Assembly: GCF_028622115.1 (NCBI RefSeq) | Contig: NZ_CP097263.1 | Location: 1,178,001 to 1,242,000 of the forward strand | Direction: 5' to 3' | DNA from: Kutzneria chonburiensis | GTDB taxonomy: Bacteria > Actinomycetota > Actinomycetes > Mycobacteriales > Pseudonocardiaceae | Length of the DNA: 64,000 nt | Shown here: positions 1 through 8,011 of the stretch, piece by piece | Position numbering within the stretch: position 1 is the stretch's first letter | Layout of the letters: each line of letters opens with the position of its first letter | The notes under the pieces: model-generated | What the model was told of the DNA's origin: nothing | Database searches by the model: none | The model's input: the letters and a program-made list of their open reading frames with translations, nothing else | Position numbers and translations under genes: made by a program

Positions 1-855
1 CGTGCGGGCCACGTTGAACGGGTTCTCGCCCCGGTAGAAGTGGGCCACGTCCTCCAGCAGCCGGCCGCCGCGCACGGTCGGCGAGTACATCCGCGGGCCG
101 TGCTCGTCGGTCACCTCGAAGCCGCTGGGCTCCTCGGTGGTCGGCCGGGTGATCTGCTCCACGGGGACGTCTACGCGCTCGAGCAGCTCCCGGGTCAGTC
201 GGTTCCAGTCGACGCCGCCGAGCAGCACCAGGTGCGCGGTGTAGTCGTCCCGCTCGAGCTGGTCGACCGTCTTGAACCGGACGTTGCTGACCGAGTTGAC
301 CGCGCGGATGTGGCCGAACAGCTCGATCAGCGCGTCGGGATCCGCGTAGGTGTACAGGTCGACGTAGTCGGGGTCGTTCGGATCCGTGTAGGAGCCCATG
401 GAGTGCATCAGGTCCCGGGGCAGCCGGGCGCAGACGATGACGATGTTGTAGCTGTCCGGGAACTGCCACAGCCCCTTCGAGTGCGGGGCCGCGGTGAGAT
501 GGGCCCCGCGCTGGCCCGGTAGCTCCGGCCGCAGCGTGGTCAGCTGGTCGAGCAGCTCCTCGTAGGCCAGCCGTTCCGCCGTGTTCAGTTCGTCCACGGT
601 GAGCAGTCGGAACGTGCCTTCCTCGGCCGACCTGACCGTGGCGAAGAACCTCGCGTACTGCTCAAGGCGGGCCGTCGGCGGCGGCTTGGGCGAGGTCGTG
701 CTCTCCCATGAGGAGATCAGGGGCACGCTCGTCGACCGCTCAGCGCTGAACGCCTCGGCCAGCTGGCCCTGCGTCACGGGTCGGCCCGGCCACGCGCCTT
801 CCCGCAACGTCCGAAGGCGCTGGGGTAGAGCTTGGGGGAGAGAGGTCGGCTGCAC
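1..855 (-). CDS. XRE-type helix-turn-helix regulator, 3' end outside the window
   Basis: The frame is open from a GTG at 855 (AGGGG about 10 bases upstream) to the window edge, giving at least 285 residues and no stop. Residues about 13-55 (RLRTLREGAWPGRPVTQGQL, then SVPLISSWES) read as an XRE helix-turn-helix in which the turn is followed by the usual S-WES helix. The rest is a large unrecognised domain with segments such as FPDSYNIVIVCARLP, DPDALIELFGHIRAVNS and HLVLLGGVDWN. From memory, similar proteins are widespread in actinomycetes with no known function; a ligand- or nucleotide-sensing role is only a guess. It is divergent from the small genes at 1062 and 1189, and the AACTTCA repeats between them are its likely operator. 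The frame is certain; the function beyond DNA binding is not. Confidence 0.8.
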   Translation of the reverse strand, partial: MQPTSLPQALPQRLRTLREGAWPGRPVTQGQLAEAFSAERSTSVPLISSWESTTSPKPPPTARLEQYARFFATVRSAEEGTFRLLTVDELNTAERLAYEELLDQLTTLRPELPGQRGAHLTAAPHSKGLWQFPDSYNIVIVCARLPRDLMHSMGSYTDPNDPDYVDLYTYADPDALIELFGHIRAVNSVSNVRFKTVDQLERDDYTAHLVLLGGVDWNRLTRELLERVDVPVEQITRPTTEEPSGFEVTDEHGPRMYSPTVRGGRLLEDVAHFYRGENPFNVART

Positions 856-876
856 GGCGGTGAACCCCTTCAGTTA

Positions 877-1040
877 ACTTCACCCTACCCTGCTGAAGCT
901 GGCACGGTACACCCGGGGCCAGGTGTACCGATGTAGCCATCCCACTGGCGTGTCGCCGCCCCTTGTCGACCAGCGCCTCACACTCTAAGCTGAACTTCAC
1001 TAGAGCTCAAACTGAAGTTGGCTGAGTCTGGTGAAGTTCA
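877..1040. promoter_or_regulatory. Four-copy AACTTCA/TGAAGTT repeat region, putative operator
   Basis: AACTTCA occurs at 877-883 and 994-1000, and its complement TGAAGTT at 1013-1019 and 1033-1039. The strongest pair is a perfect 10-bp inverted repeat, TGAACTTCAC at 991-1000 against GTGAAGTTCA at 1031-1040, about 30 bp apart. The copies fill the divergent intergenic region between the XRE regulator and the rightward small genes, so autoregulation by the XRE protein is the simplest reading. Binding is inferred, not shown. Confidence 0.5.
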
Positions 1041-1061
1041 TGATGTTTCAGGAGGTGGACG

Positions 1062-1157
1062 ATGAACCACCGTGCCAGGCAGCCCCCGGTGGCAGTGTCC
1101 CGTCCTGCCCCGTACGGCACCCGGTCGGCCGCGCCGGCGTCTTCACACCGCCCCTGA
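1062..1157 (+). CDS. Possible 31-residue leader ORF
   Basis: An ATG at 1062 has an excellent ribosome binding site (GGAGGTGG ending 4 bases upstream) and opens a 31-codon frame rich in Arg, Pro, Ala and Ser. It ends 31 bases before the small membrane protein gene at 1189. There is no recognisable motif. It could be a leader peptide, a small regulatory protein, or the visible start of a transcript whose true product is the next gene. The ribosome binding site and the position just downstream of the operator repeats argue for translation; nothing else does. Confidence 0.35.
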   Translation: MNHRARQPPVAVSRPAPYGTRSAAPASSHRP

Positions 1158-1188
1158 CCCCGCATCACCCGCACCGCCGGGAGTTGCC

Positions 1189-1401
1189 ATGAACAGCTCG
1201 GATATGTCCCTCATGTTCGCCGGCACGCTGGTGCTCGGCGTCCTGCTGCTGATCGCCGTGGTCCGCATGCTCGGCCGGATCCTGTCCTCGGTGCACGACC
1301 TGCTCGGCACGGCCGGCCGCGCGGTGGCGGTGATGGTGTTCGCCTCCACGGTGTGCGGCGTGCTGCTCACGACGATGGTGCTGTCGATGGGCCACGCCTG
1401 A
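1189..1401 (+). CDS. Small two-helix membrane protein
   Basis: 70 residues from ATG 1189 (GGGAG upstream). Two hydrophobic segments, about residues 8-24 (MFAGTLVLGVLLLIAVV) and 43-63 (VAVMVFASTVCGVLLTTMVL), are joined by a short loop with RMLGRI and SVHDLLG. The product is probably an inner-membrane hairpin. It follows the 31-codon ORF and is convergent, with a 4-bp gap, to the L,D-transpeptidase gene. No family recognised; a role in the membrane or cell envelope is inferred from topology only. Confidence 0.6.
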   Translation: MNSSDMSLMFAGTLVLGVLLLIAVVRMLGRILSSVHDLLGTAGRAVAVMVFASTVCGVLLTTMVLSMGHA

Positions 1402-1405
1402 CGCC

Positions 1406-2677
1406 TTACGACGCCGCGGCGGCGTTGTTGTCTGCCGGGTGGCCGCTGGGCGTGGTGCCGGTGGACGCGGCGATCGAGGTCGGGGCGACCAGGGTGCTGC
1501 CCTGGGGACCGGCCTGGACGGCCTGGTGGGTGGCGCTCTTGCCGAGCAGGGTCTGCCAGCTGTCGAACCAGTCGGTCCAGCCGTCGCCGGGCGTGCCGGC
1601 CAGCGGGCTGCCGATGATGGTCACGGGGTCGCCGGGCAGCTCTTCCTCGTAGTAGGTCTGAGCGGCCTCGGGCGACATGTTGACGCAGCCGTGGCTGACG
1701 TCCTCGCTGCCCTGCTGCCCGACCGACCAGTAGGCGTCGTGCAGGTAGTCGCCGCTCCACGTGAAGCGCACGGACCACGGCACCTTGAGGTCGTAGTAGC
1801 CCGGACCGCCGGGGGCGATGTCGGACGGCTTCATCTCGACGGGGTTGCCCTTGTCGATGGTCAGGTAGGTGCCGTTGGGCGTGTCGTGCCCGGGCCTGCC
1901 GGTGCTGATGGCCCAGTCGTACTGGAGGTTGCCGTTCTTGAACACCTGCATCCGGTGGCCGGAGGTGCTGGCGACGACGACGAGGGAGTCGCCGATGCTG
2001 AACGTCTGGGTGAGCTCGGCCGAACCGTACACGCCGGGGGAGACCTGCACGCCGTTCATGTGGGCGGCGAAGGAGACCTTGGTGTTGGCCGGCCAGTAGT
2101 CCCGCGGTCGGAAGTTGAGGTGGGTGTCGTCGGCCCACGCCCACGCCCCGACGACGGGCTGTGAAGTGGTGAGCGACATGGCCTGTTCAACGGCGGCCTT
2201 GTTCTGCACGGGCTTGTCGAACGTGAGCATGATCGGCATGCCGACGCCGTAGGTGACGTTCTCGCCCTCGAAGATGTGGGTGTGCACGATCGCGTTCGGC
2301 GTGACGGTGGTGAACGTGCTGGACGCGGTGGTGGTCTTGCCGGCCGGATTGGTCACGGTGGCGGACACGGTGTACGTCTTCGACACATTGAGCGTGCCAC
2401 TGCTCGTCCACGTCTTGTTGTCGGCGTCGTACTTGCCGTCGACCTTGGTGTCGCCGCCGGTGACCTGCACATCGGTGATCTTGCCGCCGTCGGCGGTGAT
2501 CTTGATGGGGGTCTCGGTGGCCACGGCCTGCCCGTTGGCGGCGGGGCTGATCGCCACCTTGGCCGGCGGGGGCGGCGGAGTGGTCGTGGTGGTCGTCGAG
2601 CCGGCTGTGGTCTCGCCGGAACACCCGGCGGCCAGCAGTCCGGTCACGGCCAACACGATCGCCGGCCACCTCTTCAT
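1406..2677 (-). CDS. L,D-transpeptidase lipoprotein (YkuD family)
   Basis: 423 residues from ATG 2677; a longer upstream extension of the frame was rejected because this start yields a clean lipoprotein signal (MKRWPAIVLAVTGLLAAGC, Cys19 as the lipidated residue). A low-complexity Thr/Pro linker follows, then Ig-like segments of the kind that precede the catalytic domain in mycobacterial Ldt proteins, then the YkuD domain with SHGCVNMSPEA at about 328-338; Cys331 is the nucleophile and His329 its partner. The family makes 3-3 crosslinks between meso-diaminopimelate residues of peptidoglycan, outside the membrane. The C-terminal tail after the catalytic domain is Ala/Thr/Ser-rich. It is encoded on its own on the minus strand, convergent with the small membrane protein gene. 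Confidence 0.93.
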   Translation of the reverse strand: MKRWPAIVLAVTGLLAAGCSGETTAGSTTTTTTPPPPPAKVAISPAANGQAVATETPIKITADGGKITDVQVTGGDTKVDGKYDADNKTWTSSGTLNVSKTYTVSATVTNPAGKTTTASSTFTTVTPNAIVHTHIFEGENVTYGVGMPIMLTFDKPVQNKAAVEQAMSLTTSQPVVGAWAWADDTHLNFRPRDYWPANTKVSFAAHMNGVQVSPGVYGSAELTQTFSIGDSLVVVASTSGHRMQVFKNGNLQYDWAISTGRPGHDTPNGTYLTIDKGNPVEMKPSDIAPGGPGYYDLKVPWSVRFTWSGDYLHDAYWSVGQQGSEDVSHGCVNMSPEAAQTYYEEELPGDPVTIIGSPLAGTPGDGWTDWFDSWQTLLGKSATHQAVQAGPQGSTLVAPTSIAASTGTTPSGHPADNNAAAAS

Positions 2678-2768
2678 CGCAACACGCCCTTCCGGTAACA
2701 CCAGCCTGTGGTCGATCATGCCGCGCCGTGGCGCGAACAGCACAGGCTTTCTGTGTACTCGGACGCTG

Positions 2769-2804
2769 TCGGGGCCGGACGGGTTGCTTCCCGACCGGCC
2801 CCGA
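2769..2804 (-). terminator. Strong hairpin downstream of the GH30 gene
   Basis: TCGGGGCCGG, a mismatched A, and CGGG pair with CCCG, A and CCGGCCCCGA around a TTGCTT loop. This 14-bp-plus stem begins 8 bases past the GH30 stop, and no other function is apparent. There is no long T-run, as is common for actinomycete terminators. It also separates GH30 from the transpeptidase gene start at 2677. Confidence 0.6.
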
Positions 2805-2811
2805 GGCGAAT

Positions 2812-4239
2812 TCACCGCCAGGTGAACGTGGCGACCGCCTTCGCGGGCAGGGTGTACGTGAATGAACGGCCGTGTTCGGTCACGTTGAACGTGCGCGCGG
2901 CGGCGCTGTCGGCGTTGAGCACGATCAGCGCGGTGGAGCCGTCGGGGTTGCGGAAGGCCACGTCCTCGACGTTGCCGGCGCCGAAGGTGTTCGAGTCGAT
3001 CCGCACGGCCCCGGGCTTGACGAACTTGCTGGCCTGGCCGAGCACGTAGTACTCGGCGTTGTACGACACGGAACCGCCGGCATTGTCCACAGTGACCGCC
3101 CCGGTGCACGTGGTGCAGTGCATGGTCGGCCCGCCGCTGGGATCCAGGGCGACGTTCCACGTCACCACGGACTTGGCCCAGTTCCGGGTCCCGCCGATGA
3201 TCAGGTGCTCGGTCTGCCAGACCAGCGAGTCGGCGAACGTGTTGGCGTGGTTGGCCGACTGCGAGCCGGAGCACTCGGTGAAGTAGGCGTCCTTGGCCGG
3301 AAACGCGTCGTGCACCACGGACTGTGCGTCCGGATTGCCGCCGTAGCAGTGCCACGCGACACCGCTGGTGTACTCGGCCGCCGCCGGGTCGCCGAGCACC
3401 GTGGACGGGTACTTGGTGTCGTCCCAGTTGTGGTCGTAGGCCAGGATTCCGGTGTGCAGTCCAGCTGAACGCAAGGCCGGGCCGAGGTAGTCGGCGATGA
3501 ACGTGGCCTGGTCGGCGGCGGTCATGGTGGCGCCGGGATAGTCGGCGGGGGAGTACTCGGGCTCGTTCTGCGCCGACAGCAGCGACACCGGCACGCCGGC
3601 TTTTCGGTACGCCTGCACGAACTTCACCAGATAGTCGGCGTAGGCCCGGAGGGTCTGATCATCGGTCCTGACCGAGCCGCCGATCATCGAGCCGCTGGTC
3701 TTCATCCAACCCGGAGCGCTCCATGGCGTGGCCATCACGGTGGTCTGCGGATTCAGCCGCAGCGCCTGGCGGAGGATCGGCAGGATGTAATCCTGGTCGT
3801 GCCGCACCGAGAACCGGGACAGCGTCGGATCGGCGGCCCCGTCGTCGTAGTTGAACAGCGACCGGGAGAAGTCCGAGGCGCCGATGGGCTGGCGCAGGAA
3901 ATCCAGCCCGATGCCACGCCGGGGGTCGAACAGCTTGGTCATGATCGCGTCCCGCTGCGGCGAGTTGGCGATCAGCCAGGCCGACGAGTCGGTGAACGAC
4001 GCGCCGAACCCGGTGATGGACTGGTATCTCCTGGTCTGGTCGATGCTGATGTTTTGTCCGTCGGCGGTGCCGTACCGGAAGGCGGTACCCGGTAACTGGG
4101 TCAGCAGCCGGCTCTGGTCGGCGGTGGTCTCCCACACCGACACCGGAGTCCAGGGTGCGGCGTCGGCGGTGACCGCCAAGGGTGCGGTGAGTGTGAGCGT
4201 CGCGGCGATGGCCGCCACGACGGTGGCGCGGGACGTCAT
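2812..4239 (-). CDS. Secreted glycoside hydrolase family 30 enzyme
   Basis: 475 residues from ATG 4239 (GGGAGGGG upstream). A Sec signal peptide covers about residues 1-27 (ends ADAA). The body matches GH30 (glucosylceramidase / beta-1,6-glucanase / xylanase group): YQSITGFGASFTDSSAW at 72-88, then SAQNEPEYS with Glu226 as acid/base, then FTECSGS with Glu322 as nucleophile, and a beta-sandwich tail closing with TLPAKAVATFTWR. Length suits a catalytic domain plus its fused beta-domain and no carbohydrate-binding module. Substrate cannot be set from sequence alone; beta-1,6-glucan or beta-glucosides are likeliest. It is divergent from the LacI regulator and probably controlled by it through the CTGGAACAATTG repeats. 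Confidence 0.92.
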   Translation of the reverse strand: MTSRATVVAAIAATLTLTAPLAVTADAAPWTPVSVWETTADQSRLLTQLPGTAFRYGTADGQNISIDQTRRYQSITGFGASFTDSSAWLIANSPQRDAIMTKLFDPRRGIGLDFLRQPIGASDFSRSLFNYDDGAADPTLSRFSVRHDQDYILPILRQALRLNPQTTVMATPWSAPGWMKTSGSMIGGSVRTDDQTLRAYADYLVKFVQAYRKAGVPVSLLSAQNEPEYSPADYPGATMTAADQATFIADYLGPALRSAGLHTGILAYDHNWDDTKYPSTVLGDPAAAEYTSGVAWHCYGGNPDAQSVVHDAFPAKDAYFTECSGSQSANHANTFADSLVWQTEHLIIGGTRNWAKSVVTWNVALDPSGGPTMHCTTCTGAVTVDNAGGSVSYNAEYYVLGQASKFVKPGAVRIDSNTFGAGNVEDVAFRNPDGSTALIVLNADSAAARTFNVTEHGRSFTYTLPAKAVATFTWR

Positions 4240-4277
4240 CGGCCCCTCCCGAGGTCCTGAAACAAAATGGAACAGAA

Positions 4278-4420
4278 CTGGAACAATTGCCGGCGCGGAC
4301 AGCAAAGCAGTCGCTTGTCGGCACTGTCAACGAGCGGTCAACCGGCCGTTCACAAATCTGATCCAGGAATGATCCAGCGGAGTTACACTGCCGGCATGAA
4401 ACAAACGGCTGGAACAATTG
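4278..4420. promoter_or_regulatory. Paired CTGGAACAATTG direct repeats between GH30 and lacI-type gene
   Basis: The 12-mer CTGGAACAATTG is found at 4278-4289 and again, identical, at 4409-4420; the second copy overlaps the first codon of the LacI gene. The AACAATT core is A/T-rich compared with the surroundings. Sites this far apart could support looping by a LacI tetramer or dimer pair. An ATG at 4396 opens a 9-codon frame ending in TAG at 4425, overlapping the TTG start of the regulator in another frame; it may be chance or a tiny leader. Confidence 0.55.
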
Positions 4421-5443
4421 GCTAGGCGGGACGGCGGCCGGGCCACGGTGCGGGACATCGCGGCCGACGCCGGGGTGTCCATCGCGACCGTCTCGCGCGT
4501 GCTCAACGACAGCGAGGACGTCGCCCCGGCCACCCGCGACCTGGTGCTGGCCGCCATCCAGCGGCTCGGCGGCCTCGCCCCGGTGCCGCGCGCCCGCCGC
4601 AGTCGGGTCGCCGAGGGCGCGGTGTACGTGCACTGCCCGTACGTGCTGACCGACTACTTCGGGCTGATCGTCTCCTCCGTGGCCGAGACCCTCGACCTGC
4701 ACGGACGACGCCTGCTGCTCAACGCCGGCGAGGCCGCGCAGCACAAGTCCGTGCTGTCCGGGCTGCCGCTGATGAGCGGTGTCGCCGGCGCGATCATGCT
4801 CCTGCCGCCCGAGCCGAGCGAGCAGCTGCTCACCCTGCGCGGCAGCGGTTTTCCCTTTGTCGTCATCGATCCCCGCACCACCTTGCCGCGGGACATCGCC
4901 GCCGTCTCCGCCGCCCATTTCACCGGTGCCCGGCGGCTCACCCAGCACCTGCTCGAGCTCGGCCACCGTCGCATCGGCATCATCGCCGGCCCCAACAACT
5001 GGCTCGCCGCCGACGCCCGCCGGGCCGGCCACGCCGCCGCGCTCGCCGAGGTCGGCGTGCTCACCCCGCCCGCGTTGATCCGCAGCGGCGAGCCCACCAC
5101 CGAGGAGGGCCTCGGCCTCGCCGGCGAGCTCCTCGACCTCCCCGAACGCCCCACCGCCCTCATCGGCTTCAACGACAAGATGGCCGTCGGCGCCATGTCC
5201 GCCGCCGCCCGCCGCGGCCTGCGCATCCCCGAGGACCTGTCCATCGCCGGCTTCGACGACATCGACCTGGCCCGGGCCACCCGCCCGTTGCTCACGACCG
5301 TCCGGCAGCCGTTGGAAGAGATGGGGCGCATGGCCGTGACCCTGTTGATGCGTCTGCTTGAACGCCACCAGTTAGAGGCACTGCACGTGGAGTTGGCCAC
5401 CGAGTTGATCGTGCGCGACTCGACCGCGCCACCGGCGCTCTGA
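4418..5443 (+). CDS. LacI-family transcriptional regulator
   Basis: 341 residues if TTG 4418 is used; GTG 4448 (ATVRDIA) is an alternative, since no good ribosome binding site precedes the TTG. The N-terminus is a textbook LacI head: TVRDIAADAGVSIATVSRVL then NDSEDVAPATRD. A periplasmic-binding-protein-like sensor domain follows from about residue 65, with LGHRRIGIIAGPNN, RPTALIGFNDKMAVGAM and the closing LSIAGFDDIDLA / TTVRQPLEEMGRMAV signature. It is expected to repress the divergent GH30 gene and itself, with release by a glycan breakdown product. It ends in a hairpin shared with the convergent ThuA-like gene. Confidence 0.93.
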   Translation: MARRDGGRATVRDIAADAGVSIATVSRVLNDSEDVAPATRDLVLAAIQRLGGLAPVPRARRSRVAEGAVYVHCPYVLTDYFGLIVSSVAETLDLHGRRLLLNAGEAAQHKSVLSGLPLMSGVAGAIMLLPPEPSEQLLTLRGSGFPFVVIDPRTTLPRDIAAVSAAHFTGARRLTQHLLELGHRRIGIIAGPNNWLAADARRAGHAAALAEVGVLTPPALIRSGEPTTEEGLGLAGELLDLPERPTALIGFNDKMAVGAMSAAARRGLRIPEDLSIAGFDDIDLARATRPLLTTVRQPLEEMGRMAVTLLMRLLERHQLEALHVELATELIVRDSTAPPAL

Positions 5444-5447
5444 CGGC

Positions 5448-5481
5448 GGAGTCCCGGCCGCCCCTCGCAGGTCGGGACTCC
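5448..5481. terminator. Bidirectional hairpin between lacI-type and thuA-type genes
   Basis: GGAGTCCCG (5448-5456) and CGGGACTCC (5473-5481) form a perfect 9-bp stem with a 16-nt loop in the 53-bp gap between two convergent genes. Confidence 0.6.
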
Positions 5482-5496
5482 ACCAGCTTGGAGGTC

Positions 5497-6234
5497 CTAA
5501 GAGGACGGTCGGTCGATGAAGCGGCCGTTGCCCAGCGGCCATCGGGTGGACCAGGTCTCGATGTCCGCATCGGCGACGCCGGCGGTCCAGAGCACGGCCT
5601 GGCGGATGAGCTGCCGGAACCAGGGATTGCCCCAGGCCCGGGGATCGTGCCCGAGTGCCGTGTAGCAGACCCGGCCCCGGCCGTGTTCGCGCACGTAGGC
5701 GATGGGCTGCGGCCCGGCCGGGGTGTCCCGCTCGGCCAGCACCTCGATGTCCGGCTGGCCGTCGATCAGGTAGTACTCGTCGTCGATGGCGAAGTCGCCC
5801 AGGTGCCGGGTGACCGGGTGGCCGGCCTTCACCCGCACGTCGAACCGGCCCTCGGAGCCGGCGTCGCCGTGCGAGAGATACCGCGACCCGACCAGCTCGA
5901 TACCGGCGCGATCCGCGTCGACTCCGCCGGGGCCGAAGCCGAACAGGTTGCTGGCGTGGATGGCGACCAAGCCCTTGCCCGCGGCCACCAGATCGGACAA
6001 CGCCTGCTGCTCGGCCGGGTCGAATCGCGGCCCGGACAGGTAAAGCACGTACACATCGGCTTCGGCGGTGGCCGGCATCGGATCGGCGAAGCGGTGCACC
6101 CCGACGCCCCGCGCGGCCGGCAGCCCGGCCTCGGTGACGATCTCCTGCAGCGCCAGGGCGGCGCCGATGAGGTCGTGGTGCAGATCGGTCCCGTCGACCA
6201 GCACCAGCGTGGACGGTATGGCACGCAGCTTCAC
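5497..6234 (-). CDS. ThuA-like protein
   Basis: 245 residues from GTG 6234. A class-I glutamine-amidotransferase-like fold of the ThuA type is indicated by LVLVDGTDLHHD, ADVYVLYLSGPRF, GKGLVAIHASNLFGFG, HPVTRHLGDFAIDDEYYL, VREHGRGRVCYTALGHDPRAW and the C-terminal GNPWFRQLIRQAVLWTAG. Length (about 240) is normal. ThuA proteins accompany sugar-oligomer catabolic operons (first named in trehalose/maltitol use), but their reaction is unclear; some are linked to 3-keto-sugar metabolism. The gene is divergent from the GH9 gene across an ATACCA site, so it belongs to the 5.5-20 kb locus. Confidence 0.85.
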   Translation of the reverse strand: MKLRAIPSTLVLVDGTDLHHDLIGAALALQEIVTEAGLPAARGVGVHRFADPMPATAEADVYVLYLSGPRFDPAEQQALSDLVAAGKGLVAIHASNLFGFGPGGVDADRAGIELVGSRYLSHGDAGSEGRFDVRVKAGHPVTRHLGDFAIDDEYYLIDGQPDIEVLAERDTPAGPQPIAYVREHGRGRVCYTALGHDPRAWGNPWFRQLIRQAVLWTAGVADADIETWSTRWPLGNGRFIDRPSS

Positions 6235-6275
6235 GACCGCCGACGCTACCTAGAATACAAAGGGTAGTCCAGAGC

Positions 6276-6292
6276 CATACCAGTTGAACCAT
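6276..6292. promoter_or_regulatory. ATACCA-type site before the GH9 gene
   Basis: CATACCAGTTGAACCAT lies in the 85-bp gap between the divergent ThuA-like and GH9 genes. It shares CATACCA with the sites at 10728, 18163, 18173 and 18296 in the same locus, and like 18296 continues with TT-AACCA/TT-AAACCA. Proposed as a GntR/UTRA operator. Confidence 0.5.
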
Positions 6293-6319
6293 GGCGAACC
6301 GTGGGCTACCGTCGGAGTG

Positions 6320-8011
6320 GTGCCGACCACGATCCTCGCCAGTCACCTCGGCTACGACACCGCCGGCAGCAAGAAAGCCGTGCTGCTGCTGACCGAGCCC
6401 ACCGAGATTCGCACGGCAGCGTTGGTGGGCAAGGACGGCGCACGCCTGGCGCTGACGCCGGGGCCCGAGATGACCGTGGATCGCTGGTCGGTCGGCGCCT
6501 TCCGCCGTCTCGACTTCAGCCAGGCCCGCGAGCCGGGCACGTACCAGGTGGAGATCGAGACGGCGGAAGGCGTGCAGCGCTCGGCCCCGTTCGCCATCGC
6601 CGACAAGGGCCTGCCGGCGACCGCGATGTCCGACTGTGTCAACTACTTCCGGGCCGTCCGCTCCACCGGCGAGATCGACCGCAAGGACCGCGCCGCCAAG
6701 TTCTACGGCGACGATTCCGGCCGCACGGTCGACGCGCGCGGCGGCTGGCTGGACGCTTCCGGCGACTTCAGCAAGTTCCTCAGCCACCTCACGTACACGC
6801 GGATGATGAGCCCGCAGCAGATTCCGTTGTGCGCGTGGGCTTTCTTCGCCGCCCGGGACAACCTGCGGGACAATGACGAGGAGCTGTCCGGCGCGCTCGG
6901 CGCGAAGCTGCGGGACGAGGGCCTGCACGGCGCCGACTTCCTGGTCCGCTTCCAGTCGCCCGAGGGCTACTTCTACACCGGTATCTTCGACGCGCTGACC
7001 AAGAACCTCGACGAGCGCGTGATCAACGCGCCGCTCCAGGACAGCGTCCGCACCCAGCGCTGGCAGGCGGCTTTCCGCCACGGTGGCGGCCTGGCCGTCG
7101 CCGCGCTGGCCCGGGCTTCGATGTCCGAGGTCAGCGGTGACTTCACGCAGGCCGAGTACCTGCGAGCGGCCCGTCGCGGCTTCGACCACCTCCAGGAGCA
7201 CAACACCGAGTACAGCTTCGACGGCACCGAGAGCGTGATCGACGACTACTGCGCCCTGCTGGCCGCGACCGAGCTGTGCAACGCCGGCGAAAGCCTGGTG
7301 CCCCAAGCGGAAGCCCGCGCCCGCTCGCTGATCGCCCGCTACACCAAGGGCCCTGGGTTCGGCTATCTCGTCGGCGACGTGGAGGGCCGGCCGTTCTTCC
7401 ACGCCGCCGAGCCCGGCCTGCCGATCATCGCGCTGCTCCGGTTCGCCGAGGTCTGCACCGGCTCGCCGGTGGGCGCCGAGGCCCGGGCAACGGCGTTCGC
7501 GCTGGCCCGCGATGCCGTTTTTCTCAACGAGGAAGCCGACAATCCGTTCGGCATCAACCGGCAGTACGTGCAGCCCAAGGGAGAAGAGCCGCGGACCAGC
7601 TTCTTCTTCCCGCACGGCAACGAGACCGGCTACTGGTGGCAGGGTGAGAACGCCGGCATCTGCTCGGCCGCGTACGCCGCATTGGTCGCCGCCGCCCAGC
7701 CCGACTGCGACGACCAGCTCCGCGAGCGCCTGCACGTGCTGGCCGACGACCAGGTGCACTGGGTGCTCGGGCTGAACCCGTTCGACAGCTGCCTGCTCCA
7801 GGGCCGCGGCCGCAACACACCCGAGTACCACGCGATCTTCAAGAACGTGCCCGGCGGCATTCTCAACGGCATCACCGCCGGTTTCGAGGACGAGCACGAC
7901 ATCGACTTCATGCCGCCCGGCCCGGTGGCCAACGGCAACGCGTGGCGCTGGGCCGAGCAGTGGATTCCCCACTCGGCCTGGTTCCTGCTCGCGGCCTCGC
8001 TGCTGAGGTGA
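6320..8011 (+). CDS. Glycoside hydrolase family 9, exo-beta-glucosaminidase-like
   Basis: 563 residues from GTG 6320; GTG 6317 and TTG 6284 also fit, but the latter overlaps the operator. No signal peptide, so the enzyme is probably cytoplasmic. Residues about 1-95 form the Ig-like CelD_N domain; the rest is the (alpha/alpha)6 GH9 barrel. The nucleophile/base region reads GGWLDASGDFSKFLSHLTY, then RMMSPQQIP. DASGD plus SPQQ/NPQQ is, from memory, the hallmark of Vibrio-type GH9 beta-glucosaminidases rather than of endocellulases (DAGDH). Near the C-terminus come NPFDSCLLQGRGRNTP and the acid region NGNAWRWAEQWIPHS. Stop codons of this gene and the kinase gene abut (TGATCA). With kinase, SIS protein and peptide-type importer alongside, cleavage of imported glucosamine or GlcNAc oligomers is favoured; cellobiose is the alternative. 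Confidence 0.88.
   Translation: MPTTILASHLGYDTAGSKKAVLLLTEPTEIRTAALVGKDGARLALTPGPEMTVDRWSVGAFRRLDFSQAREPGTYQVEIETAEGVQRSAPFAIADKGLPATAMSDCVNYFRAVRSTGEIDRKDRAAKFYGDDSGRTVDARGGWLDASGDFSKFLSHLTYTRMMSPQQIPLCAWAFFAARDNLRDNDEELSGALGAKLRDEGLHGADFLVRFQSPEGYFYTGIFDALTKNLDERVINAPLQDSVRTQRWQAAFRHGGGLAVAALARASMSEVSGDFTQAEYLRAARRGFDHLQEHNTEYSFDGTESVIDDYCALLAATELCNAGESLVPQAEARARSLIARYTKGPGFGYLVGDVEGRPFFHAAEPGLPIIALLRFAEVCTGSPVGAEARATAFALARDAVFLNEEADNPFGINRQYVQPKGEEPRTSFFFPHGNETGYWWQGENAGICSAAYAALVAAAQPDCDDQLRERLHVLADDQVHWVLGLNPFDSCLLQGRGRNTPEYHAIFKNVPGGILNGITAGFEDEHDIDFMPPGPVANGNAWRWAEQWIPHSAWFLLAASLLR

Noticed and set aside
1406-3355. Long minus-strand extension (649 codons) of the L,D-transpeptidase frame
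   Set aside because: The lipoprotein signal at 2677 and the overlap with the GH30 gene and its terminator show that the upstream part is not coding in this frame.
5372-7972. 866-codon frame antisense to the GH9 gene and through the ThuA-like gene
   Set aside because: Both underlying genes have clear family motifs; the long frame is a codon-bias shadow.
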